Assembly (NCBI GenBank): GCA_034440575.1
Contig: JAOTOL010001643.1
Location: forward strand, 2,917,001-2,981,000
Direction of reading: 5' to 3'
Length of the DNA: 64,000 bases
Source of the DNA: Imbricaverruca yamaguchii
Lineage: Eukaryota > Arthropoda > Thecostraca > Neoverrucidae
A model generated the notes under the pieces. It did no database searches and was not told the origin of the DNA. It saw nothing but the letters and a program-made list of their open reading frames with translations. The translations under genes were made by a program, and so were the position numbers. Of the stretch, positions 1-12,799 are shown piece by piece. Numbering within the stretch: the first letter of the stretch is position 1; every line of letters starts with the position of its first letter.

Positions 1-194
1 TTGGAACTGATCCAAAATTCAGTGCAGTGACACTCGAATAGCTCGCATATTACTGGCAGGCATCGATGGACACTAACTGGTAAATGGTAACTACCAAAGG
101 TTGACTTGTGTGCTGCGAATTCCTGAAGAGAGCACCACTGTAGGAAACTAAAAACGAAAAATTGACTTCTGGATGAGGATAAAGTACCAAAGAA

Positions 195-380
195 AATCCT
201 TGACAAGATGAACCTTAATTTTTTACGACGCATTTGACTGCTTGTTTTGCAGAGTCGCCGACCACTCACGTGGATTGGTCGCGAATGGACTCGAAAATTC
301 CGCCGGTTGCCGGATTTGAACAGACGATTTTGCAACAAAATGTCGAAGGTCCTACACACTGGGCTACCACGACGCTTATA
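195..380 (-). repeat. tRNA-derived SINE (copy 1)
   Basis: Read on the minus strand, this has a pol III A-box-like TAGCCCAGTGTGTAGG (351-366) and a B-box-like GTTCAAATCC (312-321), followed by a body containing CGCGACCAATCCACGTGAG. The same body (CGCGACCAATCGGCGTGAG) follows the tRNA-like head at 32.4 kb, so this is a dispersed SINE family and not a tRNA gene. The cloverleaf is degenerate. Family membership rests on by-eye alignment of these two copies plus a weaker one near 54.2 kb. Confidence 0.55.
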
Positions 381-551
381 AAATAACCATGAAACGAGGA
401 GTAATGACAATAGAGAAGCCCGTGAAAGAATGGTAGGTGTCGGAGAAAAACACTTCGATGAAGGGTAACAGCGAGGGAGTAACTCGGTGACCGCGAGTTA
501 TTAGGATGTGTGACTATTGGATGAACTATTGGATGAAGGGTAGTCAGTGAG

Positions 552-650
552 AGTGACTCGTAAGTTAAAAAGTAACTCACAAAGAGTAATTCGTAAGTTA
601 AAAGTAGCTGATAAAAAGTAACTCGTAAGTTAGGAGTAACCGATAAAGAG
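552..650. repeat. 32-33 bp minisatellite, three units
   Basis: Three consecutive degenerate units begin GTAACTCGTAAGTTA or GTAATTCGTAAGTTA and are separated by 32-33 bp. The array lies just 5' of the LINE fragment. No coding content is seen. Confidence 0.7.
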
Positions 651-804
651 TAACCCTGGAACCGAGAGTAAAAAAGAAACTGTAAATCAGCCGTCCTGGT
701 GTAACGAATCCGCAATATTGGAGTTGCATTACCGTGGTCTGAGGGGGTTGGAACCGGTTGTGTACCGACACCCCACGATTTGCGGATTAACCCGCGAGTC
801 TGGA

Positions 805-2390
805 GTAAATTCGTTTTCAGTGTTGTTTCCTGTTATTGCCAAGCTCACTGAGAGGGTAGTGCAGAAACAACTTTATTACTACCTGAGCTCAAACCACCTG
901 CTGGCCCAAACTCAGCACGGCTTCACACCACGCCACCGTACGGAAACCACCCTTATCTCAGTCACGGACAAAATACTAGCAGTAATGGATCGTTCGGAAG
1001 GAGTTCTCTTTTGCATTCAGGACCTCAGTAAATGCTTCGACGTAATAGACCACACCAAGCTCCTCACTAAACTAGAACTCCGTGGAATCGATACAGATTG
1101 GCTTACTGGTGGGGGTGGGGGTCTCACGCAGGCTGTTAGCATCTCAGATCAATGCGGAAACAGGCATATCTCCTCCCTTTCTCCCAAGCATAGGTGTCTT
1201 TCAAGGCTCATCATTAGGTCCACTCCTCTGTTGAATCTTTTCGAACGACCTCAGTTTGCACGTCCCGGTAGCACACATCACTCAGTTCGTAGACGACACC
1301 CAGGTCCTCATCTCCGGTCACAAATCTGATCTCCCAAATCTGATAAGTCGGATGGAGACATGTCTGAATCAACTCGAAGACTACTTCCTGGATAACGGTT
1401 TGAAAGTGAACTCGATCAAAACTCAGCTTCTTGCGTTCGGATCGCGTCAAAATCTTCGTAATATTACCTCGATACGAGTGTGCTATGGGAACGCCGTGAT
1501 AGATGAGAGCCATTCATGTAAGAACTTAGGATGACATTTGATCGCCACAAGCCGTGGGATTCCCATGTGGCTGTTGTTGGTCCGGAAGTGCACTGGGTTC
1601 CTTCTGGCCCTGAGCCATGTGCATCACCATCTGCCCACCAGCACCCTCTTCACTGTAGTCAATAGCCTAATTATATCCAATATCCGCTACTGCATATCTG
1701 TTTACGGGAGCGGGTCGGCAGAAAACATCCACAGACCAGACAAGTTCGTTAATTTCGCAACTAGAGTCGTGTCAGATGTACGGAAATGTTATCATATTTC
1801 GGATGCCCGTAACGAGCTGGGTCCCCTTACCGCAGCTGATCTGCATCTATTTCACAGCCCTACTTTGCTCCACAATATCATTCTGACTGGCGAGCCAACG
1901 CACATTGCCGGTGAAATCATTGCAAACTCTACACTATGAAACCGTCACACACGTGCAGGCGATCACCTTCACATGCCAGCCATACAGAGAGGCTGGCCGC
2001 AGGATATTTATGTACTCATCTGTCTTCCACTATAACACACTTCCTTCTGAAACAAAACATCGAGGCTGTCTACACTTGACGAACAACACTAGTCACACAA
2101 AAAACGTACAATGGATGTGTGTTCGCCATGAACTCACCTTTAGGCCATAGCTTTCTATTACCTCTATAAACTACTCGTTTATAGCTCGTGTTGCAACTAC
2201 GGTGTGTGTAGTGCAGATAGTGATATGGGTATTGTATTATGTTGGTGTACGAATGTTTATTGCGCATCTGCTCCACTATTGACCACACATCTATCTCTTC
2301 GTAAATACATGCGTTATACCCAGACTGTCCATAATAGGCACTGTACGTGGAGGACATGTATCGTGAAATATATAAATAAATAAATAAGTG
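805..2390 (+). mobile_element. CR1/L2-like LINE, 5'-truncated RT and 3' tail
   Basis: This is a decayed non-LTR retrotransposon. The frames at 805-1329, 1256-1534, 1538-1939 and 1905-2150 give successive reverse-transcriptase blocks: KLTERVVQKQLYYYL, QHGFTPRH, DLSKCFDVIDH (the first catalytic Asp block), then VDDTQVLISG (the YxDD box, here VDD) and DNGLKVNSIKTQLLAFGSRQ. The C-terminal stretch matches the 3' end of a second copy at 48.1-48.6 kb almost word for word. It ends in an (AAAT)n tail at about 2368-2388, as expected for target-primed reverse transcription. The endonuclease domain is absent and at least three frame breaks exist, so it is not functional. The choice between CR1 and L2 within this clade is uncertain. 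Confidence 0.85.
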
Positions 2391-2394
2391 CTTG

Positions 2395-3700
2395 AGTTCA
2401 GAAAAGCTACGAAAGATGCATCAAGATCACATTTGCATCGTTCATGACGGTTGCCTTATTCGATCCCATGCATACCCTTGCTAGTAGGGTACTGGTACTG
2501 GTAACGGGGTTCATATTACAGGGATGCAATATGATCGTCTACAGGAGTGTGATATGGCCACATACATGCATTTGTATATTTTGCAATTGTAGTGTGGCTG
2601 TTGTTGGGCAGGGAGCGGGAAGGGCAAGTGTGCAATGGCGATACAATACCCACTTTCAGCTTCATGCGATATTTTGTGCATGCTATGAGCTGCGTCCTAC
2701 TGTTGAATGCAGGCTGCAAATGTGCAATGCTTTATGTCAATTACATCGTAGGCGAAAAGCATGGGAGCTTCTCATCTACATCGGACGTCAAGCTAAAGAT
2801 GAATTATTTCACACTAACTCACGAGCACACGGACGGCGAATTGGGAAAGCGGGCAGAGGGCAGCCCCTTCCCCAAATGATTCGCAGTACTGACCCTATGA
2901 TGCTGCACAGTAAACATTGAGTTTGGAATGAGCTTTGACCTCTCCGGCCAAACGAAATGCCGCCACCCTTGCGCGAGTATGACCTGGCTTTGCACGACTG
3001 TTTCGGACTGATGCAGTGTCCGGCGGCACCTGGATACTAATACTGGTCTGGCGGTACAGTCATACTCTGCCACCGAGCTGGCCGTCCGCTTGTCTTGCCC
3101 GACTCAGGTGGTAAGCACTGCTGACTGCACGCGAGCTTCACAGGAGGCCCGACCCCAAGCCAGTGTACCGTTCTCCCGTACTTGCCCACGGTGGCGTGAG
3201 AGGCGGTGCGCGAATCCGTTTACAAGATGCCCGGCGAATAACGAAGGCCCGTCGCGGTGAAGCCTACTTCCAGGAGAAAACGCCGACACTGGATGCCGTC
3301 GGCGGCGCTACAGGACTGCCGCCCGCTCTAACATACCGCAGCCGTTCTTGCGTGCCTTTCCAAAGCACTCCCGTTCCGGCGGGCGCTGCAATCTCTGCAG
3401 CAGCAGACGCAGATGATTACTCGGCACTCTGGCTGGTGGATGGCGGCGCCCGAGGCCAGTCGTGTTCGGCGCCGCTACTGCTCTGCAGCACGCGAATGCA
3501 GAGCACGCCCACTGCCGGGTGAACGTGCGGTCACCGAACCCGCACAGGGTCGCTGAACTGGGGCCCGCAGTGTTGTCGGAGGCGTGGTCGTCAAATACCG
3601 CAAGATAAATATATTGTTTATTGTTTCTGAATGTTTGGTTCGTCCGCTCACGTCGCCATTTCGTGTGGCGACCCTCCGGATGTAGGCTTTTTTTACCCGG
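2395..3700. other. No recognisable gene; GC-rich block at 3.08-3.54 kb
   Basis: From 2395 to about 3060 there is ordinary mixed sequence with overlapping short open frames on both strands and no recognisable domain. From 3080 to 3540 GC content rises sharply and open frames appear on both strands (3163-3522 plus, 3736-3308 minus), a usual by-product of GC richness. Neither translation resembles a known family. A CpG-rich regulatory region or a degraded LTR are possible readings that I cannot separate. Confidence 0.4.
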
Positions 3701-3721
3701 TACTCCTCCATTCCACATCAG

Positions 3722-5690
3722 GTGCCGGTCAGCCATCTTCGATCCACATACTCTTCAACATTGATTACCACAGGAAGCTGCATTTCACCAGTTTTATTCA
3801 ACCTCATCGTTAACGACGTTTTGACTGACATTCCTATAAATGTATCATATCCCTGGTTTGCCGACGACAGCGCAATTTGGTGTTCAGGAAAACAAATTAC
3901 TAGCATTGCTTATTTTTGCCTACAAAACGCACTAAACAAAATAGATCCATAATCCCTGAAGAATGACTTCATTTTTCCCGCTACAAAATATACAAAGATG
4001 ATATTTAGCAAATAACTTCCACGCCCAGTTCAGGAAACACCGCTTCACCTCGGAAACAATGATATAACTTTTGTAAATTCATTAAATTTTCCTGGTACTA
4101 TGTTTATGCCTTCAATGCATAAACACATTAAACACATCCAGAACAAATGTATTTATCGACTTAATTTACTTCGATTCATCACTTCTTCACCACTTGCAGC
4201 CGACAGTCTTGCATTTCTACTACTTTACAAATCTTTAGTTCTACCCATAATTCAATATACACCTGCAATATATACGGTGCCAATACATCCTCCTTACACA
4301 TTTTAGACACCATTCAAAATACTTTTATCTGTATCGCACTCGGTGGAACGACTACTTCACCAATCATTTCTTCAACAGCCGAATCTGGAATTCCTCCACT
4401 AGCTCTGCGTAGAATGCACCAAACACTTAGGTGCGCCTCCAAAATTCGATATCATGCAAACCACGCCACACACATGCCATTACAAATTATCCTAAATTTG
4501 CATCATGTTTATTTAAATACAACCGAAACACGAACTGGTCTCACTATAGTTTCCAGAGTCAAAACATTTTCTGAACAACATCATTTCACTATTCCACCCA
4601 TTACTTCTCTTTCTCCACAAACTGAACCACCGTGGCAGAACGACACATTTTGTTATATAACCACCACTCCAAAATCACAGCTCTGTGCAGAACGTGCGAC
4701 AAAAAATTTCGGTCTCGTTATTACCATGCTCCTTTTGTTCTTACTGGCAGTTCTAAAGATGCTGAATAGGAAATGTCATAGTTTCTGGAAATTACAAAAA
4801 CAACTTCGACTTCTAGACGGAGCACCAATTTTCATCGCCTATCTACATGCCATCCTCATTGCCCTCCGCTATATTCGCAACCGATTTCTCTGTCACCCCA
4901 CGCGGAGCATCGTCATTTGTTCGGAATACAAATCTGTTTTACAATCTCCTTCGTCACTTTCTTTTTCACATTTCTATTTATGAAACATTAGGAACACTTC
5001 ACCTGATGGGCGTGAAGGTCAGTTTCCTGTAGGTGCCCAGTCACTGCGGCATCCCAGGAAACAAAGAATCCGATACATTAGCAAAAGCATCATTGCACAT
5101 CCGAAGCATCACAGAAATTCGACCACATTTCGAAAGCATTAAATCACAAATGCATCAGAGAATTCGGCTTTTTTGGATTAAAATACGTGGACACAAAACA
5201 CAAACCATAAACAGTCACGCGTCATCAAACCTGGCGTCGACACGAGGGTCCACATTATGTTTTAAAAAAAGCATGCTCGAAGAAAAAGTACTATCGCGTT
5301 TACGTATTGGCTATATTTTTTGCCCAGCTACATATCTACACGGCTTCACTTCGACCTTCATTCCCATCATGCAACAACCATCTTACAGTCACACATATAC
5401 TCCTGCACTATCAACAATACCATGGACCTCGAAAAACACTTACCGGTTACTGCCCAACACAAAACATTCCATTATATTTACCAGGGATGCGGAGCCGGAG
5501 CCGGAGCCGGAGCCGGGATACCTTCCCGGAGCCGGAGTCGGAGCCGGCTCCGTCCAAATTTTTTTCCGGCTCCGCATCCCTGCTATTTACCCAAGCTACT
5601 GGAAGTTTAACACCATTTTCTAATCAAGGTATTTTTCGTCATTCTCCGACAAACCAACCTGTTCCAGGACTTCTAGATTGACTTTCATAG
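3722..5690 (+). mobile_element. Jockey/I-like LINE remnant (RT and RNase H)
   Basis: Broken frames give, in order, the RT catalytic block with WFADDSAIWCSG (about 3850-3895), the thumb motif HKHIKHIQNKCIYRLNLL (4115-4170), a connection domain, then the RNase H C-terminal signature PSHCGIPGNKESDTLAKAS (5036-5092). A LINE tail resembling SRLRIGY...LHGF follows up to about 5340. This order is typical of Jockey/I-clade elements that carry RNase H. Frames change several times, and a 101-bp hAT-like MITE sits in the 3' part. The thumb motif HKHIKHIQN recurs on the minus strand at 33.2 kb, so both are copies of one family. Not functional. Confidence 0.85.
5482..5582. mobile_element. hAT-type MITE, 101 bp
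   Basis: The element begins CAGGGATGCGGAGCCGG and ends with the exact reverse complement, CCGGCTCCGCATCCCTG. The interior is made of GGAGCC repeats that fold on themselves. The 8 bp before it (ATATTTAC) and the 8 bp after it (CTATTTAC) match at 7 of 8 positions. CAGGG termini with 8-bp target duplications are the mark of the hAT superfamily. It is inserted in the 3' part of the Jockey-like remnant, so it is younger than that copy. It has no coding capacity. Confidence 0.85.
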
Positions 5691-5801
5691 CACTATAATT
5701 TTGATTCTTTTTTTTCCGCGACACGAAAGGGCCTCAGGAGGTCGAAGAGCCTTTACCAATAAACTGTCAACTGCATGTGTATTTATATTGGAGGTGGATT
5801 G

Positions 5802-6542
5802 TCAAGTGGGGGTGTTGATGGTCCATGGTGATAGTTGTTGCGAAAATGTCCGCGATGCTATGTGGGTCCGCGATGAAGTTGTGATTAAGTCTTTATGATT
5901 GAGTGTTGTGGCTTTCATTTGTGTTTTTTTTTGCCTATGTTGAAATGTCCTCAAGAGTGAATATGTCGTTGGGAGGGGTGAAATTGTGACATTGACTACT
6001 AAATGTTTGCAATTTTTCGCGCGATGGATAGTGCGTCTACAGGGTGTGCTGTGGTAATCGTACATTACGAGTGTTTCCTGTGTGCGGCGTCGTTTGTATC
6101 TTTGTCGCGCATGTTTTCTCGCGCGGACCGCCCTATGCCACTCGTCGCTCCACCAGGGGACGCTCGAGGTCTGTGGCGGTGTCTGGCTTTCACGCGCAGT
6201 CATTGACGGCGGTCTATCCACACAGCACCATTGTGCGCAGTCAGTCGACGGTGGCGGCGACTCTCGTTGGCATGCGGAACACACAGGCTGGCTCTCGCCA
6301 GAGCGGCGGCCGCGCCGCTCGCTGTCTGTCCGTTGCAGGTCGGTCGGGGTCGCCGTCCGGTCGGCAGCTCCATTTCTCGCCACGCTGCAACGGTACAGAT
6401 GGAGGTCACGACCAGCCGCGGGACACACGGTCGGCGTGATTAGCGTGTGCCGCGGAGATGCGCCGCTGCTCACGTCCGCGTCGCGCCGATCTCCCCGGCG
6501 GCGGTCGAGCCGTGTGCTCGGCTTGGCCTGGTCACTGCCCAA
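5802..6542 (-). pseudogene. Jockey/I-like LINE fragment, endonuclease-RT linker
   Basis: An open minus-strand frame of 246 codons contains PWWSDEWHRAVRARKHARQRY followed by a basic stretch and CRRTIHRAKN. This matches the conserved PWW-x(4)-C/H-x(2)-AV-x-R-x(2)-A segment that links the AP endonuclease to the RT fingers in Jockey/I elements. The canonical Cys after PWW is His here. The upstream 120 codons are Pro/Arg/Ser-rich and GC-rich and could be a decayed endonuclease end. The RT core is missing, so this is a fragment. It lies head-to-tail against, and opposite in strand to, the 3.7-5.7 kb remnant. Confidence 0.75.
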
Positions 6543-6544
6543 AG

Positions 6545-7794
6545 AGCAAATCAGGTCATAACTGCAATCGTACTAGGCACTACCTGGTGCAAACTATCAG
6601 GCACCTTTGCACATTAACAGAAGTCATGCAGAATTCCTTCTGCAGGCGAAGTTTTCATGTTTGGATAACTCTCGAAAAACAGAGCGACTTGCGAATTCAT
6701 ACCATTAAGATACTTCGCAAATAAGTATGCAACATTTATATCAGGAAGTTGTTGAGAAAATCGCTTCCTATCAGTAATAACATGGCTTCATATATTCTTG
6801 TACCTTCTATATCTTCCCGATCGCCATTGAAAAGCAGCCATAAACGCTAAATTAATAATTCACTAGACCAACAATGGGATTGGCCAATTTCTACGACGTG
6901 AACGCATCTGTCAATAAAATTAACTAATGCCACCGCCACCACCACCACAGCCACAACCGTCAACACAGTCACCACCACTGTCGACAGCATCACCACCACC
7001 GTCAACACCGCCACCACCACCGTCAACAGCACTATCATCACTACCACCACCCCCTGAGCCTATTTTCAATCCATTGTTCATCACAGACTGCGCAAAGCAG
7101 TCGCGGCATCCGTCAAATGCTGACAGAGCACCCAATATTCTTTGTGTCATCACGCGATCTAAGGGATGCCAGATGCACTAGTAGAAGTTCATGCTCTTAA
7201 TTCCGATGCACACCATCGCTACATCCATAATTATCCTCAGAGGAATTGCATTGACGAGAGGAGGGGAGCACAGCCATTGTTCATGGACATCGTGCGGAAA
7301 TTGGCATTTCAAACCAGTTTCAAGTGCTATTTTTATCTTGCTGTTTAACTCTCGAACAGAGGCGGTCCCTGACACTCAAATGATGCGAGGGAGGAAAACT
7401 GCACCCCCTCCCCAGAACAAAATGTCCTCGGATTTTCTCAACTTTATTCCCTTAGTTTCCAAAATTCACAGCCGTTTCTCTCAAAGGTTGCCTCTGGCTG
7501 AACATTTTTAGATGCAGATGCATTTCAGCCTTCCTGAAGAGGATCCCTTACCAGTTACCCGACCGGAGGGGCACCGCCTTCCATGAGAGGTACATGCCTC
7601 CAGATCCCTCTGCATCGATCCCTGTCTGGCCTACCCAAAACAGCGCCGTCCTCCCTGGTCCTTTCTTGATGACATGCAATTTTTCCTAATATGATAGATA
7701 AGAAAGCTATGTTTTAAGGATTGTCAGCGAGATTTCTTATTCTTGATGATGGTCGATATTTGTGCGGTCGTTATAGATATCAGAAATACACATT

Positions 7795-7834
<40 letters not shown>

Positions 7835-8225
7835 GGGGTTTTATAAATAGCTTTAGAGTTTTTATGAATTTCTTAAACTATCAGTCCAATGCAATGTTCA
7901 TGGAGGTGACTAAGATGATGGGACTACTCATTTTCTGTGCAAATGCTTGCTTTTCGAGTTGTGAGCAAAATAACATCAAAAGTGTGCTTTGGGGTAGGTA
8001 ACATTGCATAATAATAAATGTTATAAAAGGAAAATAATGCAACATAACATACCCTAACCTAGACTAACATCACTTCGAACAAATTTGAGCAACTTATTTT
8101 CTGAAAATTATTGTAATAAAAAGCAAAGCCAATCCTGATCTAATCTCAGCTGCTTTTGAAGAAGAAATTATTTTCAGACTTAAAAAAGCAGCAAAAATCT
8201 TCCAACTTAAAAAACCTGAACTAAC
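6545..8225. other. No recognisable gene; CCA-rich and TA simple repeats
   Basis: Positions 6927-7055 form an impure CCACCA/CCGTCAACA minisatellite that translates to Pro-rich or Gly/Val-rich low complexity and should not be called as protein. A (TA)n tract runs from about 7797 to 7829. The rest shows no domain, splice-bounded open frame or repeat structure that I can recognise. Confidence 0.5.
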
Positions 8226-8231
8226 CTCACA

Positions 8232-8290
8232 TGTCGGGAAATTTGTCCGCATAAAATGAAAAGAAAACGCCGTCGTGTTTGGAATTAAAA
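8232..8290 (-). repeat. LTR-end-like fragment shared with the BEL/Pao 5' flank
   Basis: About 55 bp here (ACGACGGCGTTTTCTTTTCA then GGACAAATTTCC on the minus strand) matches the sequence at 20563-20612, immediately upstream of the BEL/Pao gag region, with only scattered differences. The likely reading is a fragment of the same LTR (U5 end). The extent beyond the shared block is unknown. Confidence 0.4.
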
Positions 8291-8361
8291 TTTTATATCC
8301 CATACACTGCAACAAAATTAAGAACATAATCAGTCCGCCGCTGCCGCTTCACCGGCCGCAA

Positions 8362-8509
<148 letters not shown>

Positions 8510-8745
8510 TTGCCAGCCTGCCACCGTGTGGTGATATCGGCTGGTTCCGGTTGAAGAGAAGATGTGTAAGAGAGTGAGTAGCGGAGGGTAGGAGGATGAA
8601 TCCGAGGTGAAGGTTTAGTAGAGTCGTCGAGCAGTGGTGAAGCAGCGTTGAGATGGTCTTGAAGAGTAGAGCTGAGTTAGTCCGGATCGATTGAAGATGC
8701 AGAGCTGGTGCAGTAGAGTTGTTTGAGAGCCGGAGATGATGAAGT

Positions 8746-9605
<860 letters not shown>

Positions 9606-9789
9606 AGTCCGGTCGGTGCCACATTGGGGTATGGGGTGTAGTGGGGGAAGGGGGAGTCGGGTAATCGCCAGAAGTGAACATTGCAAGAACATACATTTTG
9701 GTTGTTGTTAATTTTTTTCTCTTTTCTTTTCGTAACGTATCTTTTACTTTTTTTTGTTTGCCTGGTTTTGTTCATTTTTTCTTTCATTT

Positions 9790-10206
9790 TTTTAACACAT
9801 CTTTTCGTTTTTTCTCCTTTTTCCCTTTTTTCACAATTGTTCCATAATGCGTGTAGTTTTGAGAAAGTGGAAGGTGTTCGTGTAATGCTGGATGGTCGTC
9901 GTTGAGGAGCGTGGTGAGGTTCAGTGGGATGTTGTTCGTGGTGCAGTAATTTGTGATATGTTGTCTTTGGTTGTTGTATTTGGTGCAGTATATGAGCATG
10001 TGTTTGACTGTGAGTGTGTGGCGGCAGGTAGTGCATTGTGGTCGTGGTTGACTGCGTTGGAGGTATGAGTGTGTGAATGCTGTGTGTCCATTGCGTAGTC
10101 GTGTTAGTGTCCGTTCTCTGAGTCTGGTGTTTTGGTTGATGGAGTGCCAGTGTTCGTGTTTGGGGTGTATTTCGTGTAGCTGTGTTGTTGCTGTGGCCAC
10201 AATCCA
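9790..10206 (-). mobile_element. Jockey/I-like LINE, 3' end after RNase H
   Basis: The minus-strand frame contains LTRLRNGHTAFTHSYLQR, then a CxxC...H-x(4)-C pattern (CTTCRHTLTVKHMLIYC). This is the usual Zn-like tail that follows RNase H in Jockey/I elements. Nothing upstream of it is present, so only the last part of the element was inserted or retained. A T-rich strip at 9705-9830 (A-rich on the coding strand) follows the coding tail. Confidence 0.7.
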
Positions 10207-10209
10207 TCA

Positions 10210-12540
10210 CGGTAGGAGGCATACTAGTGTTAAAGGCGGAAATCCGTTCTGCGCATGCGCAATTTCTTGTGAAATTACTTTTGATTGTTCGCATAGTGGC
10301 GCTCTTGGTGCAATCATCGCCGCACGACATATTTTCTTACGTTTTCGCCCCAAAATGAAGCTTAGCGCATCATATTCGTTTTGTTGTAGACTGTGGGATA
10401 TGGGAGTAAGTGATACTAGCTGTATCAGAATTAAAAAAATTAAAACAGGGACACAAGCCATAATATTACATGTGCTTTTACAGCAAGGGATGCTTGAATA
10501 AGAAATATACCTGACCATGTGTTTTTCTTAGTATATTTAATTTTCCAACAAGCAAATCATATTGTGAGAAATTTCCCCAAATACCGCATCTCAGGATCAT
10601 TATAGGAATATCTGAACATTCAAAATTGACCATACTCTTTATGAAACCGGGGATAGGCAGCATTCATCATACAATCCCAGTATCTGAATGCAAATGGTAT
10701 ACCTAGGCTTGTCCTCTGCTTTGCATGATTGTGGCAATATAGGTACATACACACATATTAATTTGTGTATGACCAATACATTCTTCTGTAAATACTTACA
10801 TTTCAGGAGGCAGGCAATAAAGGGGCTTTGAGTTGGGTAACATTCCAAGAATAATTACATTAGGAATGAAGATGGAGCATAAATTAACTCAACCCGGCTT
10901 AACCTTTCACCAGAAGAAATAATCTTAAAAGCTAAAGGGCCAAATGGCAACCAAGGCACCCTAAAGCTCAAATCATCTTAAAAATGTAAAAAAATGTTAT
11001 TGTAGTTTAAGGTAACCATGACAAGCTTTACACACATTTCACCTTTATGAAGCACACAAAGGGTTGAGCTAAGCAAGGTAGCCTGTTTGCTGGGTAAATT
11101 TTCAATGTTTTTAGCATTTAAAAAAGAATGCTCAATTTTGTAAAACTGTTCAGGCTAGGATAGCTAGGAAAAACTGATTAATATTTTTCATTTTCTTAAA
11201 TTGTTTTTCTAAAAGGAAGATTAAGCTTGGATAGGTTACCTTAGGTTGCATTATTAGGCTTGTTAGATTGTATGCTATTTAGGTTTTCTCAGGCAATGTT
11301 AAGATATCTCATTTTAACATGCATTTTACATTGTATTATCTGAATGGAAGAACATTTTTGGTATGATTTTGCTTGTCAAATGATGAGTAATTTTTGCCAG
11401 AGGAAATGATCGGCCACATTGTCTTAATCATGCTTCCAGACATTGTATTGACATGTTTTTCTTCAAGAATTGAGAAACTATTCTAATACACAAATTTATC
11501 AACGTTTTGTCTTACAGTAACATATGAGTGGTCTGGGATAATGCAGTTTAACAGGTATGTACATGCAATCATGCGCCGGAATGTATTTTGTGAAACATGA
11601 CCATGCGTCTTTGGGCAATAGATCTATCTGTTGTGTTCCAAAATGATTGTGTTCAGTGTAAATATAAACCTATTCTGTGAAATGTGGTTGAAACTGAGGC
11701 ATTTAAGCACATTGAAACAAAGATAAAGAACTGTTCGGTCTTCTTCGTTAATTTTGCTTCAGATGCTTCCACCAGGTTTTGATCATTCATCCTCATACAA
11801 ATTAAGAGTGTTTGTGATGATATAACTCCATAGCTCATTGGTTCTGCTAATTAATTCACAAGGAATAAATACTTAAAAATTGCGAGTCACAATACCTATG
11901 GTATGCATAAGTATCGTACATATGTTTTTCCCTTCAGGTAATTTTATAATTGTTCGTTTTTTCCTCGCTGTAATATTTGGAAAGGTAGTTAGCATGATGC
12001 GACCAGTCACTTCCTCTGCAATTTTATATTTCCTAGTTGGCAGAAAAAGTAACACCATAAAAAGGAGCTTTGGGCTGGGTCATTTAGCATAACAAATAAT
12101 GTTACTTAAAAGGATAAATTTAACATGGTCTAGACTAATCAATTCACCAAATCTGGAATGCCTCAGGCATTGGTGTTGAATGCAAATATCAGTAAATGTG
12201 CTGCTGAAAGCTGTTGCAGAATATCAAGAAACGTCAAAACAAACTACAATTATTGCCATACTCATAACCAGGTGACCACTCATTTTTGTCATGAATCCCA
12301 TATTTTTTATTGACAAACCAAAGAATACAGAAAATTCAAATTTGTGTGTTGCAATATATGCTGAAAATTACAGTAAAATGTTAGAAAAACCCATAAAGCT
12401 AACCTACCGATCCTGGATCATTTGTTGCATGCTGATGTTTGATTCCCACCACACTAATAATGTTGGATACCTTGATGCATAATCATGATTGATAGTATAA
12501 AGTCAACATCATTTCAAAGTTAAGGGTTCTTAAGGGTTCA
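10210..12540. other. AT-rich region without recognisable gene
   Basis: The sequence is mostly unique-looking, AT-rich and free of long open frames. At 10353-10501 a short plus-strand frame starting MKLSASYSF follows a GC-richer patch (10230-10350), but it has no homology I recognise and no clear splice donor, so I do not call it a gene. Nothing else is supported. Confidence 0.4.
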
Positions 12541-12799
12541 AATACAACTCCCACCACTTGAGCGCGCTGGTGTACCCTTAGATCAGAGCTTCAGCTGCGC
12601 GACAGTTCGGAATGATTTTCTCGGACCACTCGGGTGGATTGAGCGATGTGTCAAGATTCCATTTACCCAAATATGACTGAACAAGCCGTAACAGTTGGCC
12701 ACTCCCGAAGCAGCTCAGCGTCTTTATAAATCCAAAGGCTGTGGAATCTCACCACCCTTCAAGTCGTGGCGGAGCGCCGGGCTTGTGAACGTTCCATTG

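Noticed and set aside
3163..3736. GC-rich gene with frames on both strands
   Set aside because: Both strands are open and neither translation resembles a protein family. GC richness explains the open frames.
5482..5582. Coding GGAGCC repeat (Glu-Pro repeat protein)
   Set aside because: The terminal inverted repeats and the target duplication show it is a MITE, so the Glu-Pro run is incidental.
6927..7181. Pro-rich protein
   Set aside because: It is the translation of a CCA/CCG minisatellite without flanking coding signal.
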